From the NCBI GenBank assembly GCA_019689635.1, contig JADGHB010000013.1, positions 1 to 64,000 on the forward strand: a stretch of 64,000 bases of DNA. The letters run 5' to 3'. Numbering within the stretch: position 1 is the stretch's first letter; the number at the start of each line of letters is the position of its first letter. Both the position numbers and the translations under genes were made by a program. This DNA is from Nevskia sp. GTDB lineage: Bacteria > Pseudomonadota > Gammaproteobacteria > Nevskiales > Nevskiaceae. Shown in pieces: positions 37,171 through 47,500 of the stretch. The notes beneath the pieces were generated by a model that was given only the letters and a program-made list of their open reading frames with translations, ran no database searches and had not been told where the DNA came from.

Positions 37171-38406
37171 CTATGAACGTTCTATGGCGGCTAACCAAGA
37201 CAGCTCGCCGGCCGCTAGCCGCAGCAGTAAGAGCGCGGAGAGCCGAGCGCGCTCGGCGAGGCTGCCGAAGCGCATCCACTCGCGCTCGGTGTGGATGTCG
37301 CCGCCGACCACGCCGAGGTTGTCCACGTTGGGCAGGCCGGCGGCGGCGAGGTTGTTGCCGTCGCAGCAACCGCCGGTGGGGCGGAAGACGAGCGTCAGAC
37401 CCAGTCGTCGCCCGCAGTCTTCCAGCAAACCCTGCAGCCGGCGCTGGTCGTCGGTCAGCGGTTTGGGCGGGCGCGTGAAGCCGCCGCGCAGCTCGCAGCG
37501 GAATCCTTCGCGCGCGTTCGCCGCGGCGAGGATTTTTGCCAGCTCTTCTTGTAGCCAGGCTTCGTCCGCGCCTGCCGCGGTGCGTACGTTGAGCTTGAGC
37601 ACGCACGAGTCGGGCACGACGTTGAGCGCGCCACCGCCGTGGATGTAGCCCAGGTTGACGGTCAACCCCTCGCGCCGGCCGTTGAGCGCGTGCAGCGACC
37701 GCGCCAGATCGGCCGCGGCGGCGATGGCATTGCGGCCTTCCGAAAAGTTGCGGCCCGCATGGGCCGCGCGGCCGTGTACCACCAGTTCGAAATTGCCGCT
37801 GCCCTTGCGCGCGGAAGCGAGACCGCCGTCCGGGTAGGCGGGTTCGTACACCAGGCCCAGATGATTGCGGCGCGCGCCTTCGGCGAGCAGCGGGGCGGAG
37901 GACAGCGAGCCGATTTCCTCATCGGGGTTGAACAAGGCTTCCCAGCCGATGCGTTCGCGCGTGGCGGATCGTTCCAGCGCGGCGAGCGCGAGATACATCA
38001 CCAAAAGACCGCCCTTGAGGTCGGCCACGCCCGGCCCGTTGAGGCGATCGCCATCCAGCGCGCGCACGCGCTGGAACGGATGCTCGAGCCCGAAGACGGT
38101 GTCGAGGTGGCCGCACAGGAAGACGCGCAGCGCTGCGTCCGGCCGCTGGCGCAGGCGCAGCGCCCGGCCGAGCGGCCGGGTGCGCGGCCGGCCCGCGTCG
38201 TCGAGGTCGCGGTACGGGGGCAGATCGATGAATTCGGCCTGCGCGCCCAGCGGGGCGAACAGCGCGCGCAGGCGCTCGCCGCAGGCGTTCACGCCGGCGG
38301 CGTTGAAGCTGCCGGAGTTGATTTCCGCGAGTGCGCACAGCGCGCCGCGCAAGGCCGGGGCCTGCGCCTCGATCCACGAAAGCAGTTGCGCGTGTTCGGG
38401 ATTCAC
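37171..38406 (-). CDS. M20-family metallohydrolase (carboxypeptidase G2/ArgE/DapE-like)
   Basis: A 411-residue di-zinc amidohydrolase. Metal and catalytic motifs are FLCGHLDTVFG (His and Asp), GPGVADLKGGL (bridging Asp), FNPDEEIGS (Glu-Glu) and GGDIHTEREW (C-terminal His). A dimerisation domain lies in between (VVHGRAAHAGRNFSEGRNA). The family removes acyl or glutamyl groups from amino-acid amides. It lies between the ast genes and a divergent cationic amino acid permease. As no astE was found in the window, desuccinylation of succinylglutamate is a possible job, not shown. The start is GTG 38406. Confidence 0.85.
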   Translation of the reverse strand: MNPEHAQLLSWIEAQAPALRGALCALAEINSGSFNAAGVNACGERLRALFAPLGAQAEFIDLPPYRDLDDAGRPRTRPLGRALRLRQRPDAALRVFLCGHLDTVFGLEHPFQRVRALDGDRLNGPGVADLKGGLLVMYLALAALERSATRERIGWEALFNPDEEIGSLSSAPLLAEGARRNHLGLVYEPAYPDGGLASARKGSGNFELVVHGRAAHAGRNFSEGRNAIAAAADLARSLHALNGRREGLTVNLGYIHGGGALNVVPDSCVLKLNVRTAAGADEAWLQEELAKILAAANAREGFRCELRGGFTRPPKPLTDDQRRLQGLLEDCGRRLGLTLVFRPTGGCCDGNNLAAAGLPNVDNLGVVGGDIHTEREWMRFGSLAERARLSALLLLRLAAGELSWLAAIERS

Positions 38407-38627
38407 GGCCGCGCAGACAAGCCAGAGCCGATCAGCCCGACAATCCGGAGAACAGGTTGTTCCAGAGTGAAACCGCTGGCAAGCGCAGCTTCCATCAAGC
38501 TTAGCCTCGGATTTTCGGGCGACCTCGCGACGGATGCGGGCTAGTTTAATCGAGTGGCGCAGCGGCTTTGCGGCGCGCGGGTTGACGCGCGGGTTAAAGT
38601 GTTGCGAAACGACGAGGGGGAAAGCCG

Positions 38628-40163
38628 ATGAGCGGATGGCGGGCTTGGCTGCGCGTCAAGAACATCGACGCGCTCAAGGCGGAAGCCGATGCGCCGGAAC
38701 GGCGGCTGAAAAAGTCTCTGGGCTGGGCGAGTCTCACCGCGCTGGGCATCGGTGCGGTGATCGGCTCCGGCATCTTCACCGTGATCGGCACCGCCATCGC
38801 CGGCGAACACTTCGAGGCGTCCTCCATTCTCAACGCGCCCTTGCTGGAATACCTGATCCACCATTCCTCCTCCTTCGGCCGGCCGGGTGCCGGGCCGGCG
38901 ATCGCGCTGTCCTTTTTGCTGGTGGCGGTGGTCTGCGGCTTCGCGGCGCTGTGCTACGCCGAGTTGGCGACCATGATTCCCATCGCCGGGAGCGCCTACA
39001 CCTACACTTACGCCACGCTCGGCGAGCTGGTCGCCTGGATCCTCGGCTGGAATCTGATCCTGGAATACGCGGTGAGCAACATGGCGGTGAGCGTGGGCTT
39101 CTCCGCGCACGTGGTGAGCCTGCTGGACTGGTTCGGCTGGCACCCCGATGCGCGCTGGATCTCGCCGGCGTATCTGCCCGGTGGCCTCGCCGACCTGCAG
39201 GGCCAGCCGCTCTACGCGCCGGGCTGGCACTTCGGGTTCAACGTGCCGGCGTTCGCGGTGGTGATGGCGCTGACCGTGCTCCTGGTGCGCGGCATCCGCG
39301 AATCGGCGCGCACCAACAACGCGATGGTGCTGCTCAAGATCGCCGCCATCCTGATCTTCGTGGGCTGCGCGGCGTCTTATGTCCATCCCGCCAACTGGCA
39401 TCCCTTCGCGCCCAACGGCTGGCCCGGCGTGCTCACCGGCGGCTCGGTGATCTTCTTCACCTACATCGGTTTCGACTCGGTCTCCACGGCCGCGGAGGAA
39501 TGCCGCGATCCGCAACGCGATCTGCCCATCGGCATCATCGCCACGCTGGTGATTTGCGCGGTGCTCTACATCGCGGTGGCCGTCGTGCTCACCGGCCTGG
39601 TGCCCTGGCGCAGCCTGCTTGACGACGCCGCGCCGGTGGTCAACACGCTCAAGAAATTGAATCTGGAAGGCGTGCGGCTGGCGGTGCTCCTCGGCGCGCT
39701 GATCGGCATGATCTCCTCGCTGCTCGTGTTCCAGCTCGGCCAGGCGCGGGTGTGGTTCGCCATGTCGCGCGACGGTCTGCTGCCGCGCGCCTTCGGCCGC
39801 GTGCACCCGCGCTTCCGCACGCCGGCGTTCTCCACCTGGGTGGCGGGCTTCGCGGTCGGCATTCCCGCCGGCCTGTTCGACATCGGCACGCTGGCGGATC
39901 TGTCCAACATCGGCACGCTGTTCGCCTTCGCCCTGGTCGCCGTGGGCGTGCTGGTGCTGCGCCGGCGTGAGCCCGAGCGCCGGCGCCATTTCCGCGCGCC
40001 CGGCGGACCGCTGGCGCCGGTGGTCACGATCCTCGCCTGCCTGCTGCTGATGGCCGGGCTGTCGCTGACGAGCTGGCTGCGGTTCTTCGTGTGGCTGGTG
40101 ATCGGGTTGTCGATCTACTTCCTCTACGGCTCTCGGCGCAGCACGCTGGCCGCGGCACCTTGA
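38628..40163 (+). CDS. APC-family amino acid permease (cationic amino acid transporter-like)
   Basis: A 511-residue inner-membrane transporter with about 12-14 membrane helices. APC motifs are GIGAVIGSGIFTVIGTA in helix 1, CYAELATMIPIAGSAYTYTYATLGE, FFTYIGFDSVSTAAEE and FAMSRDGLLPRAFGRVHPRF. The long N-terminal amphipathic part (VKNIDALKAEADAPERRLKKSLG) is typical of YfnA/CAT-type permeases. The substrate is probably arginine, lysine or a neutral amino acid; closeness to the AST genes favours arginine. ATG 38628 follows GAGGGGGA. The last 40 bp overlap the convergent AraC gene. Confidence 0.92.
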   Translation: MSGWRAWLRVKNIDALKAEADAPERRLKKSLGWASLTALGIGAVIGSGIFTVIGTAIAGEHFEASSILNAPLLEYLIHHSSSFGRPGAGPAIALSFLLVAVVCGFAALCYAELATMIPIAGSAYTYTYATLGELVAWILGWNLILEYAVSNMAVSVGFSAHVVSLLDWFGWHPDARWISPAYLPGGLADLQGQPLYAPGWHFGFNVPAFAVVMALTVLLVRGIRESARTNNAMVLLKIAAILIFVGCAASYVHPANWHPFAPNGWPGVLTGGSVIFFTYIGFDSVSTAAEECRDPQRDLPIGIIATLVICAVLYIAVAVVLTGLVPWRSLLDDAAPVVNTLKKLNLEGVRLAVLLGALIGMISSLLVFQLGQARVWFAMSRDGLLPRAFGRVHPRFRTPAFSTWVAGFAVGIPAGLFDIGTLADLSNIGTLFAFALVAVGVLVLRRREPERRRHFRAPGGPLAPVVTILACLLLMAGLSLTSWLRFFVWLVIGLSIYFLYGSRRSTLAAAP

Positions 40164-41245
40164 ATGCCTTCGGCACGCCGCATGCCGAGTGCCTGGATCC
40201 AGTGCACCGTCTTGCTCCATTCGGATTGCGGCGGGGCGGGGTCAAGTCGGTTGCGCGCCATGCGCGCCAGGTCTCGCGCCTCGCCCGGTGGCAGCCCGAA
40301 CTCCCGGCGGAAGGCGCGATTGAACGTGGCGTCGCTGGCAAAGCGACAATCGAGCGCCAGATCGAGGATACGCCGCGGCGTTCGCTCGACGGACAGCAAC
40401 CAGCTGAAGGCGTATAACAGGCGGCGCTGCTGAATGTAATTGCGCAGGCCACCTTCGGTGTCGAACAGGCGGTAGAGACTCGCGCGCGACGTGCCGAAAT
40501 GGATGGCGAGCGCTTTTACGGACAATGCCGGCGAGTGCAAATGCCGTTCGATGTGACATTTGATCGAAGCAGCGGAACTTGCCCGCGGTGTCGGCTTTGC
40601 CGCTCCTTCGCACGGCGCGTTCAGGGCTTCGGCGACGAGGCCGATCAGTGTGGGCGCGGCGGAATCGCGCTGCGCGGCCGTCATCGTATAAGCCTGTCGG
40701 AGCAGACGAACCAGATGCGATTTGAGCAATCGCACGGCCGACGTTCCGGGGCGCATGCGCGCGCAGCGTGCGGCATCGGGACTGGCGAGTAACGGCGCCA
40801 GTGCCGCACGTGGAACGAACAGCGTCAGGGTGTGTGCCAGGCGGCCCTGCGTCGCGTGCACTTCGAAGTCGGAGGCACACAAGCAGTCGAGAATGCCGAT
40901 CTCCCCGCGGCGAAGCAGCATCGATTGTTGACCGACGCGGATGCGGCACTGGCCGAACAAAGCGAAATTGATCTGGTAGTGGTCATAGCCGCTGCGCGCG
41001 ACATTGCGAGCCGTGCGGCGGTAGTGCAGCGAGCTGGCGACCACTTCGGTGAGTACGGCCCCGCTTAAGTTGAACGCACGACTCCAGGCTCGAAAATCCT
41101 CTTGGCCGTCCGGCGCGACCATTTCGCAAACCTCGGCCATGGAAAGGCGGAACTGAGCGAAAGCTGAAGGCCCCCGGCCGTGATCGACCGTGAGGAGTGC
41201 CGGCAGTGGATCCTGCACGTCGCTTGGGAGGCGGGCCTCGCTCAT
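40124..41245 (-). CDS. AraC-family transcriptional regulator
   Basis: About 373 residues. The N-terminal sensory half is cupin-like (AraC-binding-like domain; YDHYQINFALFGQCRIRVG, LLRRGEIGILD). The C-terminal half is a double helix-turn-helix (LSVKALAIHFGTSRASLYRLF, RRILDLALDCRFASDATFNRAFRREFG, split here by family positions). Three starts are possible (GTG 41263, ATG 41254, ATG 41245); I favour 41245, with GGGAG upstream. It is divergent from the secreted protein at 41509 with 263 bp between them, the usual layout for an AraC regulator and its target. Confidence 0.88.
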   Translation of the reverse strand: MSEARLPSDVQDPLPALLTVDHGRGPSAFAQFRLSMAEVCEMVAPDGQEDFRAWSRAFNLSGAVLTEVVASSLHYRRTARNVARSGYDHYQINFALFGQCRIRVGQQSMLLRRGEIGILDCLCASDFEVHATQGRLAHTLTLFVPRAALAPLLASPDAARCARMRPGTSAVRLLKSHLVRLLRQAYTMTAAQRDSAAPTLIGLVAEALNAPCEGAAKPTPRASSAASIKCHIERHLHSPALSVKALAIHFGTSRASLYRLFDTEGGLRNYIQQRRLLYAFSWLLSVERTPRRILDLALDCRFASDATFNRAFRREFGLPPGEARDLARMARNRLDPAPPQSEWSKTVHWIQALGMRRAEGIQGAAASVLRREP

Positions 41246-41508
41246 CGGCAGCATCGCTCCCACGACGACGGTTCACCAAAAAGCCGTTCCCGGGAAGAGC
41301 AACGGCGCGTTTCTCGTGTGTCGCTTACCGGCGATGCCAACGGGTTTCGAAGCCCTTGGATCGCCTAGGGCGGCCTGATCACCAAACCAGCCTACGCGCA
41401 TTTGAGACGCTCGGCAAAGCCGGCGTCCGGCAGACGGCAAAGAATAGAAAGATTGCAGTTGCACTGGTGACTGCATCCGCCCCGTCTATCAATAACTTGG
41501 GAGTCCTT

Positions 41509-42003
41509 ATGTTCAGATCGATTGCAGCGGCGTCTCTCTTAGTGGGTTGTTCGCTCGGATCGGCCGTGGCTGCGCCGGCCGACGAAAATCCGTACAAGCA
41601 AGGGCCGGTTACCGACGTCGGGTTCATTCGTGTGAAGTACGGTCACATGCTGGACTATCTGCGCTATCTGAACGGCCCTTATCGGCTGGAACAGGAAGCG
41701 CTGAAAAAAGCAGGGATCATTCTCGATTACCACATTTACGCCGCCACGCCGCACAACCCCAGCGATCCCAACGTCATCCTGACCGTCACTTACCCGAACT
41801 ACGCCGCATTGGATCGCGGCGATGATATCGATGCGATCACGGCCAAAGTCGAAGGCAGTCTCAAAACGGCTGACAAGGCCGCCTCCGAGCGCAATAGCTA
41901 CCGGGAAGTGATCGGCTCCGAGCTGATCCAGGAACTGGTCCCCCGGGGGCAGAACGTGCCGATGCCGCCGCCACCACCGCCGCCGAACGGGCCCAACAAG
42001 TAA
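41509..42003 (+). CDS. Small secreted protein, NIPSNAP/dimeric alpha-beta barrel-like
   Basis: A 164-residue exported protein. The signal peptide MFRSIAAASLLVGCSLGSAVAAPA is cleaved near residue 22. The mature part has alternating helices and strands (VGFIRVKYGHMLDYLRYL, EQEALKKAGIILDYHIYAA, NVILTVTYPNYAALDR) resembling a ferredoxin-like or NIPSNAP-type barrel. It ends in a run of eight prolines. The ATG follows GGGAGTCC. The divergent AraC gene probably regulates it. Two strong hairpins follow the stop. Exact function unknown. Confidence 0.75.
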   Translation: MFRSIAAASLLVGCSLGSAVAAPADENPYKQGPVTDVGFIRVKYGHMLDYLRYLNGPYRLEQEALKKAGIILDYHIYAATPHNPSDPNVILTVTYPNYAALDRGDDIDAITAKVEGSLKTADKAASERNSYREVIGSELIQELVPRGQNVPMPPPPPPPNGPNK

Positions 42004-42014
42004 TCGTCGTGATG

Positions 42015-42082
42015 GCGCCGAGGGCACGATACCCTCGGCGCAACGACGGACCGCTCCTGCGCGCATAAGGAGCGCGCAGGAG
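42015..42082 (+). terminator. Two tandem perfect hairpins after the secreted-protein gene
   Basis: GCGCCGAGGG/CCCTCGGCGC (42015-42024 and 42032-42041) and CTCCTGCGCGC/GCGCGCAGGAG (42054-42064 and 42072-42082) are perfect 10- and 11-bp stems with 7-nt loops. Neither has a T-tract, so they may act as RNA 3'-end stabilisers or weak terminators. Confidence 0.5.
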
Positions 42083-42149
42083 TTCCCCGCCTTGCTGCAG
42101 GGGATGGCTGCGGCGCAAGCTTGCGCAGAGGGGTTGCGGAGGCGGGTGG

Positions 42150-44180
42150 ATGCGCAGGTTCGTCAGGGAGTTGAAAAGGCGCAACGTCTTTCGCGCGGCG
42201 ACGATCTATACCGCCGCCGCATGGCTGCTGGTGCAGGTCGCAACCCAGGTTTTTCCGTTTTTCGACATTCCCAATTGGACGGTACGGCTGGTGGTGGTGG
42301 CCGCCCTCGTCGGCTTTCCCTTCGTCCTGGTGATTTCCTGGTTCTATGAGCTCACGCCCCAGGGTTTGCGGCGCGAATACGAGCCCGACGAAGCGCTCGC
42401 GGCGCGCGCTCGCGGCCCTCACGCTTTTCATCTGGCGCTGCTGTCCGCAGCCGCCGTGGCCTTGGCGGTACTGATTGCGGTGCTCCTGGTATCGCGGCGC
42501 TCCACCAGTGGTACGAGCGACGCGCCTTCCATCGCCGTTTTGCCATTGCGCAATCTGAGCGCAGACGCCGAGAACGCTTATTTCGCGGAAGGCTTGCAAG
42601 ACGAAATCCTCACCCGCCTGGCTCGCATCGGTTCACTGCGGGTGATCTCGCGCGCCTCGGTGACCGGCTATACCGGCGTTCCGGCGGCGTTGCCCAAGAT
42701 CGCTGAAGAGCTGGGCGTGGACAATATCCTCGAAGGCAGCGTACAGCGCCGCGCCGACGAGGTGCGAATCAGCGTGCGGCTCGTCGTGTTGCGCACCGGG
42801 GCCAATCTCTGGGGCGAAACCTTCGACCGCAAGCTGTCCGACGTTTTCGCGGTCGAAAGCGAGATCGCCGCAGCTGTCGTCGAAGCGCTCAAGCTCAGGC
42901 TCAGCGGCGCCGAACGACAGATGCTGGAAACCGCGCCGACCAAAAACGCCGCGGCTTACGACCAGTATCTGCACGGTCTTGCCTACGCCAATCTCCCTTT
43001 GGAACAAGAGAACACTCAGCGCGAAGCCGATTATCTGAGCGCCGCCGTGGCGCTCGATCCTGCGTTCGCGCTGGCCTGGGCGCGGCTGTCGCGCGCTCAC
43101 GTGGTGCTGGCTTATCAGGGCGCGGCCGACGCTTGCGAGCGGGCCGGACACGAAGCCGCGCGCGCCTTGCAGCTGCAGCTGAGCTTGGGCGAGGCTTTTC
43201 AAGCTCAGGCAACCTGGTTGAATTACTGCAAGAACGACCCCGCGGGCGCACAAGCAGAATTCGAGCGCGCCCAGCGTGCCCTGCCCAATAACGCCGACGT
43301 CCTGACGAGCTTGAGCGGTATTGCCAGTGGCCGCGGTCAGTGGGACCGCGCGATCGAATATTTGCGTCAAGCGTTGATTCTGGATCCGCGCAACCCGAAG
43401 CTGCTGGCCGACGATGTCGTGATCCTGCTGGAGACGCGTCGCTTCGACGAAGCGCGCGCAACGGCGGATCGAGCGCTCGACGTTGCTCCAGACGATCCTT
43501 ACCTGATCGCTTTGCAAGCGGCGCTGGAGCAGGCCGCAGGTCGGCTCGACGTGGCTCAACGACGTCTCGATCAGTTGTCCTTCCTGCCGCAGGAGGTCAG
43601 CGTGTTCGATTATCAAGTCTTGCAGCGGCTCTACCTGCGCCATTACAGCGAGGCCATCGAAGTGCTGGAGGAGGCGCTGGCGCGCGATCTCAAATCCATC
43701 GGCATGGGCGCCGGCGATTATTGGTATCTTCTCGGCGTGACCCAGCGCGCCGCCGGCGACGCGAGCGCCGCGCGCCATGCCTTCACCGCGGGCCGTGCAT
43801 ATCTCGAGCGTTTCAAATCCGTAGCGGCGCCAACGGACACTGCAGTCTACCTGGAAGCCATGAAGTGCTTGATGGAGGCGGGAGCTGGCGACGAAGCCGA
43901 TCAGGGCGCTTGCCACGCGACCGCCGTGGCGGCCGCTGGCGAAGGCGCTTTCGCGTCGAGTGCGCGCGAAGCGCTGGCGAGCGCGGCCGCTCTGCGCGGC
44001 GATACCGATGGCGCCCTCGCGCTGCTGCCGACATTGCTGCGAACTTCTTATTACAGTTTTCTCTACAGCGCTCCGTTGACGCCAGCGCTGCTGCGTCAGG
44101 ATCCAGTCTGGGATCGGTTACGATCGGATCGGCGCTTTCAATCCCTCGCCAGCGAGGCATCGGCCGAGCGACCGAGATAG
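42150..44180 (+). CDS. Membrane-anchored TolB-like/TPR protein
   Basis: A 676-residue protein. The N-terminal helix pair (NVFRAATIYTAAAWLLVQVATQ, VVVAALVGFPFVLVISWFYELTPQG) and a third helix (about 91-112) anchor it in the inner membrane. A FlgO/TolB-N-like domain (PSIAVLPLRNLSADAENAYFAEG, LGVDNILEGSVQRRADEVRI) follows, and then tetratricopeptide repeats (about 260-660). This layout is common in gammaproteobacteria, often after a DNA-binding or cyclase domain that is absent here. Its biochemical role is undefined; it is probably a signalling scaffold. ATG 42150 follows GGAGGCGGG. Confidence 0.83.
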   Translation: MRRFVRELKRRNVFRAATIYTAAAWLLVQVATQVFPFFDIPNWTVRLVVVAALVGFPFVLVISWFYELTPQGLRREYEPDEALAARARGPHAFHLALLSAAAVALAVLIAVLLVSRRSTSGTSDAPSIAVLPLRNLSADAENAYFAEGLQDEILTRLARIGSLRVISRASVTGYTGVPAALPKIAEELGVDNILEGSVQRRADEVRISVRLVVLRTGANLWGETFDRKLSDVFAVESEIAAAVVEALKLRLSGAERQMLETAPTKNAAAYDQYLHGLAYANLPLEQENTQREADYLSAAVALDPAFALAWARLSRAHVVLAYQGAADACERAGHEAARALQLQLSLGEAFQAQATWLNYCKNDPAGAQAEFERAQRALPNNADVLTSLSGIASGRGQWDRAIEYLRQALILDPRNPKLLADDVVILLETRRFDEARATADRALDVAPDDPYLIALQAALEQAAGRLDVAQRRLDQLSFLPQEVSVFDYQVLQRLYLRHYSEAIEVLEEALARDLKSIGMGAGDYWYLLGVTQRAAGDASAARHAFTAGRAYLERFKSVAAPTDTAVYLEAMKCLMEAGAGDEADQGACHATAVAAAGEGAFASSAREALASAAALRGDTDGALALLPTLLRTSYYSFLYSAPLTPALLRQDPVWDRLRSDRRFQSLASEASAERPR

Positions 44181-44189
44181 GAACCGGCC

Positions 44190-44346
44190 TGAGAGCTTGT
44201 GAATTTTTCAAGCTCTCAGGCCGGCCAGGGATGGCCGGACGCGAATCAGGCCCGCAAGGGCTCGATTCGCGGGAGCAAGTCCGGGCGTGTACCGGACTTG
44301 CGACGGAAGAAATGCACAGGACGTGCATTTCTTCACAGGCTGTGAG
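44190..44346 (+). repeat. Five-hairpin intergenic repeat, family 1, copy C
   Basis: A 157-bp copy with all five stems intact: GAGAGCTTG/CAAGCTCTC; CCGGCCA/TGGCCGG; CGCGAATC plus GCCC with GGGC plus GATTCGCG; CAAGTCCGG/CCGGACTTG; and GAAGAAATGCAC/GTGCATTTCTTC. It starts 9 bp after the stop of the TPR gene and ends 23 bp before the 3' end of the convergent tRNA-Arg. Confidence 0.92.
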
Positions 44347-44369
44347 CCCAAGCGGCGTTTGGCCGCTGG

Positions 44370-44442
44370 CGCCCCGGACAGGAATCGAACCTGTGACCTG
44401 CCGCTTAGGAGGCGGCCGCTCTATCCACTGAGCTACCGGGGC
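44370..44442 (-). tRNA. tRNA-Arg (anticodon CCT)
   Basis: A 73-nt cloverleaf on the minus strand. The acceptor stem is GCCCCGG/CCGGGGC, the D-arm GCTC-AGTGGATA-GAGC, the anticodon stem GCCGC/GCGGC with loop CTCCTAA giving CCT (reads AGG), and the T-arm CACAG-GTTCGATT-CCTGT. The CCA end is not encoded, unlike the tRNA-Ala at 4772. Confidence 0.96.
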
Positions 44443-44586
44443 TTGCAGCGATTGTAGGGGTACGCGCGCAGCTTCGCGACTTCGAAACCGCTTTGCGTTC
44501 GCGGCAGATTTTCTTGTTTCGCTTGCAGTTTCAAGCTAGGATCACGTGCAGGGAGACACCGCCGACGAAGCGGGATGGGGGAATCC

Positions 44587-47500
44587 ATGCGCGGTCAGAT
44601 GATTGTCCGAGCTTGCGGTGCAGCCTTCTTGGGTCTGTTGCTCGCGGCCTGCAGCGGCGGGACCATTGGCGGGGGCACAACGACCGGCGGCACCACCGGG
44701 GGGACGACCGGCGGGACGACTGGAGGCAGCAGCGGTGGAGGCTCCACCGGCACCGGCATCGTCGCGGCATTGAGTCTGACGGCGTCCGCGCCGCAAGTCG
44801 TCGCCGACGGTAGCTCGGCGGTCCTGATGACCGCCAATCTGACCGATACCGCAGGAGTGGCGGTCTCCAACAAGACGCTGAACTTCACCACCAACGCGGG
44901 AACCCTGTCGGCGGCGAGCGCCACCACCGACAGCCGCGGCAACGCGCAGGTCTATCTGCATTCCTCCACGATCGTCGGCACGGCCACCGTCACCGTGACC
45001 GAGCCGGGCTCCGGTTTGTCGGCCAACACCAACGTCGCTTTCGTCGCCGGCCCGGCGGCCAGCGTCGCGCTGGCCGTGGCCCCCACCCAGGTGGCGCCGG
45101 GAGGCACCGCCTCGGTGAACGTGCAGGTTGCCGATGTCAACGGGAATCCCGTATCCGGGATCGGCGTGAATCTGACCGTGCCGACCAACAACAGCGGCGG
45201 GCAGTTCGCCACCACGCTGGTGACCACCGATGCCAACGGCCGGGCCGGCACGACCTACCAGGCCGGCGCGGTCGGCAGCACGGTCACCGATACCTTGAAG
45301 GCCAGCTTGAGTGGCGGGCAATCCGATACCAAGTCGCTCACGGTTTCGACCAGCGGCGCCAGCCCCATTGGCGGGATCGTTTTGACGCTGGGCAGCGGCA
45401 GCGCCTCGGTGAGTCCGACGCCGTTCAACGTATCCACGGCGGTCAAGACCGCCGCCACCGCCGTGGTGACCGATACCAGCGGCAATCCCTTGGCGAGCCA
45501 GGTGGTGAGCTTCAGCACCTCGGCCGGTGTGCTGCAATCGGGCAGCGGCACGCCAGCGGCGACCGTCACCGCCACCACCGACGCCAACGGCCGCGCGAGC
45601 GTCTTCCAGCTTTCGCCCACGCAGACCGGCAACGCCACGATCACCGCGAGCAGCGGCGGGTTCTCCGCCACTCAGACGCTCACGTTCACGGCGGGCGCAC
45701 CGGCCACGGTGGTGCTTTCCGTCGCGCCGACGCAGCTCATTCCCGGCGGCGCGGCCTCGGTGCGCGCGACAGTGCGGGATTCCGGCGGCAATCCGGTGCC
45801 CAACGTCGCGGTGAGCTTCAGCTCGACCACGTCCGGAACCTCCGGCGGCGCCAGCTTCTCGTCCGCGACGGTCGTCACCGACGCCAACGGCAATGCCACG
45901 ACGCAATACAACGCGCCGACCAGCAGCTCGATCACCAGCGACAGCCTCAGGGCACAGACCGCCGGCGGTCAGGTCAGCAATGCGGTGACGGTCAACATCA
46001 GTCCCAACAACGCCAGCGTCACCGGCCTGAGCCTGACCGCGGCGAGCGGGCAGGTCGCCGCCGGCGGCCAGGTGATCCTGCGCGCGGTGGTGCAGACCAG
46101 CGGCGGCTCTCTGGCCGGCATCAACGTCAACTTCGCGACGACTGGCGGCACGCTATCCGCGACCAGCGCCACGACCGACAACACCGGCACGGCGGCGGTG
46201 ACGCTCACGGCGCCCGCCAAGATCGGCTCGGTGCAGGTGACGGCCACTGCGGGCAACTTCGCGGCGCAGGCGGCGGTGCAGGTCGTATCCGGCGGCGCCG
46301 CCAACGTCCAGGTGAGCGCCGCGCCCGTGACCGTGGCGCCCAACAAAGTCAGCTCGATCGTGGCGGTCGTGACCGATGCCTATGGCAATCCGGTGGCGCA
46401 ACACAATGTGCAATTCAGCGCCAGTGCCGGACACTTTTCCAACAACGCGACCAGCATCGGCGCGACCACCGATAACAGCGGCGTGGCCACGGTCAATTTC
46501 ACCGCGCCGGCCGCGACCGGCACGGTGACGGTCAGCGCCACGGCGACGCCGGAAAACACGACCGGCAACGTCGTGCTCACGGTGAATAGCTCCGCCGCGA
46601 CCGTAGGCGGGCTCACGGTGACGGCGCTCACCTCCAGTATCCCCGCCAATGGGGTCAGCCAGGCGACGGTGCGGGCGCACGTGACCGATACCAGCAACGC
46701 GCCGCTGCAGGGCGTGACGGTCAGCTTCACCGCCACGGCCGGCACGCCCACCGGCGGTACGGTGGTCACCGACGCCAACGGCAACGCCGACTTCGTGCTG
46801 ACCTCTGCCACCGTGCCGGGTACCGCCACGGTCACGGGGGCCACCGGGGGATTCAGCGCCAGCGCCACGGTTCAGTTCACCGCCGGCGCCCCGGCGTCCC
46901 TCGTGCTGACGCTCAATCCGAACTCGGTGAGCACCGGCGGCACCACCACGGTCAAGGCCACGGTCCTGGACGGCGGTTCCAACCCCATTCCGGGCGTCAC
47001 CGTCAATTTCAGCGTGCCGACCAACAACTCCGGCGGTACGCTGGCGGCCACGAGCGCGGTGACCGACAGCACCGGCGTGGCGGCGACCGCCTATACCGCA
47101 GGGCAGGTGAGCGGCAGCGTGACCGATACGATCAAGGCGGCGGTCGCCAGCCTGGCACCCGTCACCGCGAACCTGACGGTGACCAATCCGGTGAAAACCA
47201 TCAGTCTGCTCGCCAGCAGCCTGCAACTGCCGTCCAGCGCCAGCACCCCGGCCCAGGGCGTGACCTTGACCGCCGTGGTGAAGGATCAGAACAACAACGT
47301 GCTGCCCGGCGTGGTGGTGCAATTCACCGCGGCGCTGGATGCGAGTTCAAGCTGCGGTTCCGGCGGCGCGCTGCAGGTGACCAATGCCACGACGGACGGC
47401 ACCGGCACGGCGACGGCGATCCTCTACACCGGCGGGGATCCGACCGATCAGAACATCAAAGTCACGGCGAGCGCGGCCGGCGTGTCCGCCAGCGTCGTGG

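Noticed and set aside
44190-44442. Repeat next to tRNA-Arg as an integration site of a mobile island
   Set aside because: No integrase, no duplicated tRNA 3' end and no change of gene content next to it. The same repeat occurs away from tRNAs.
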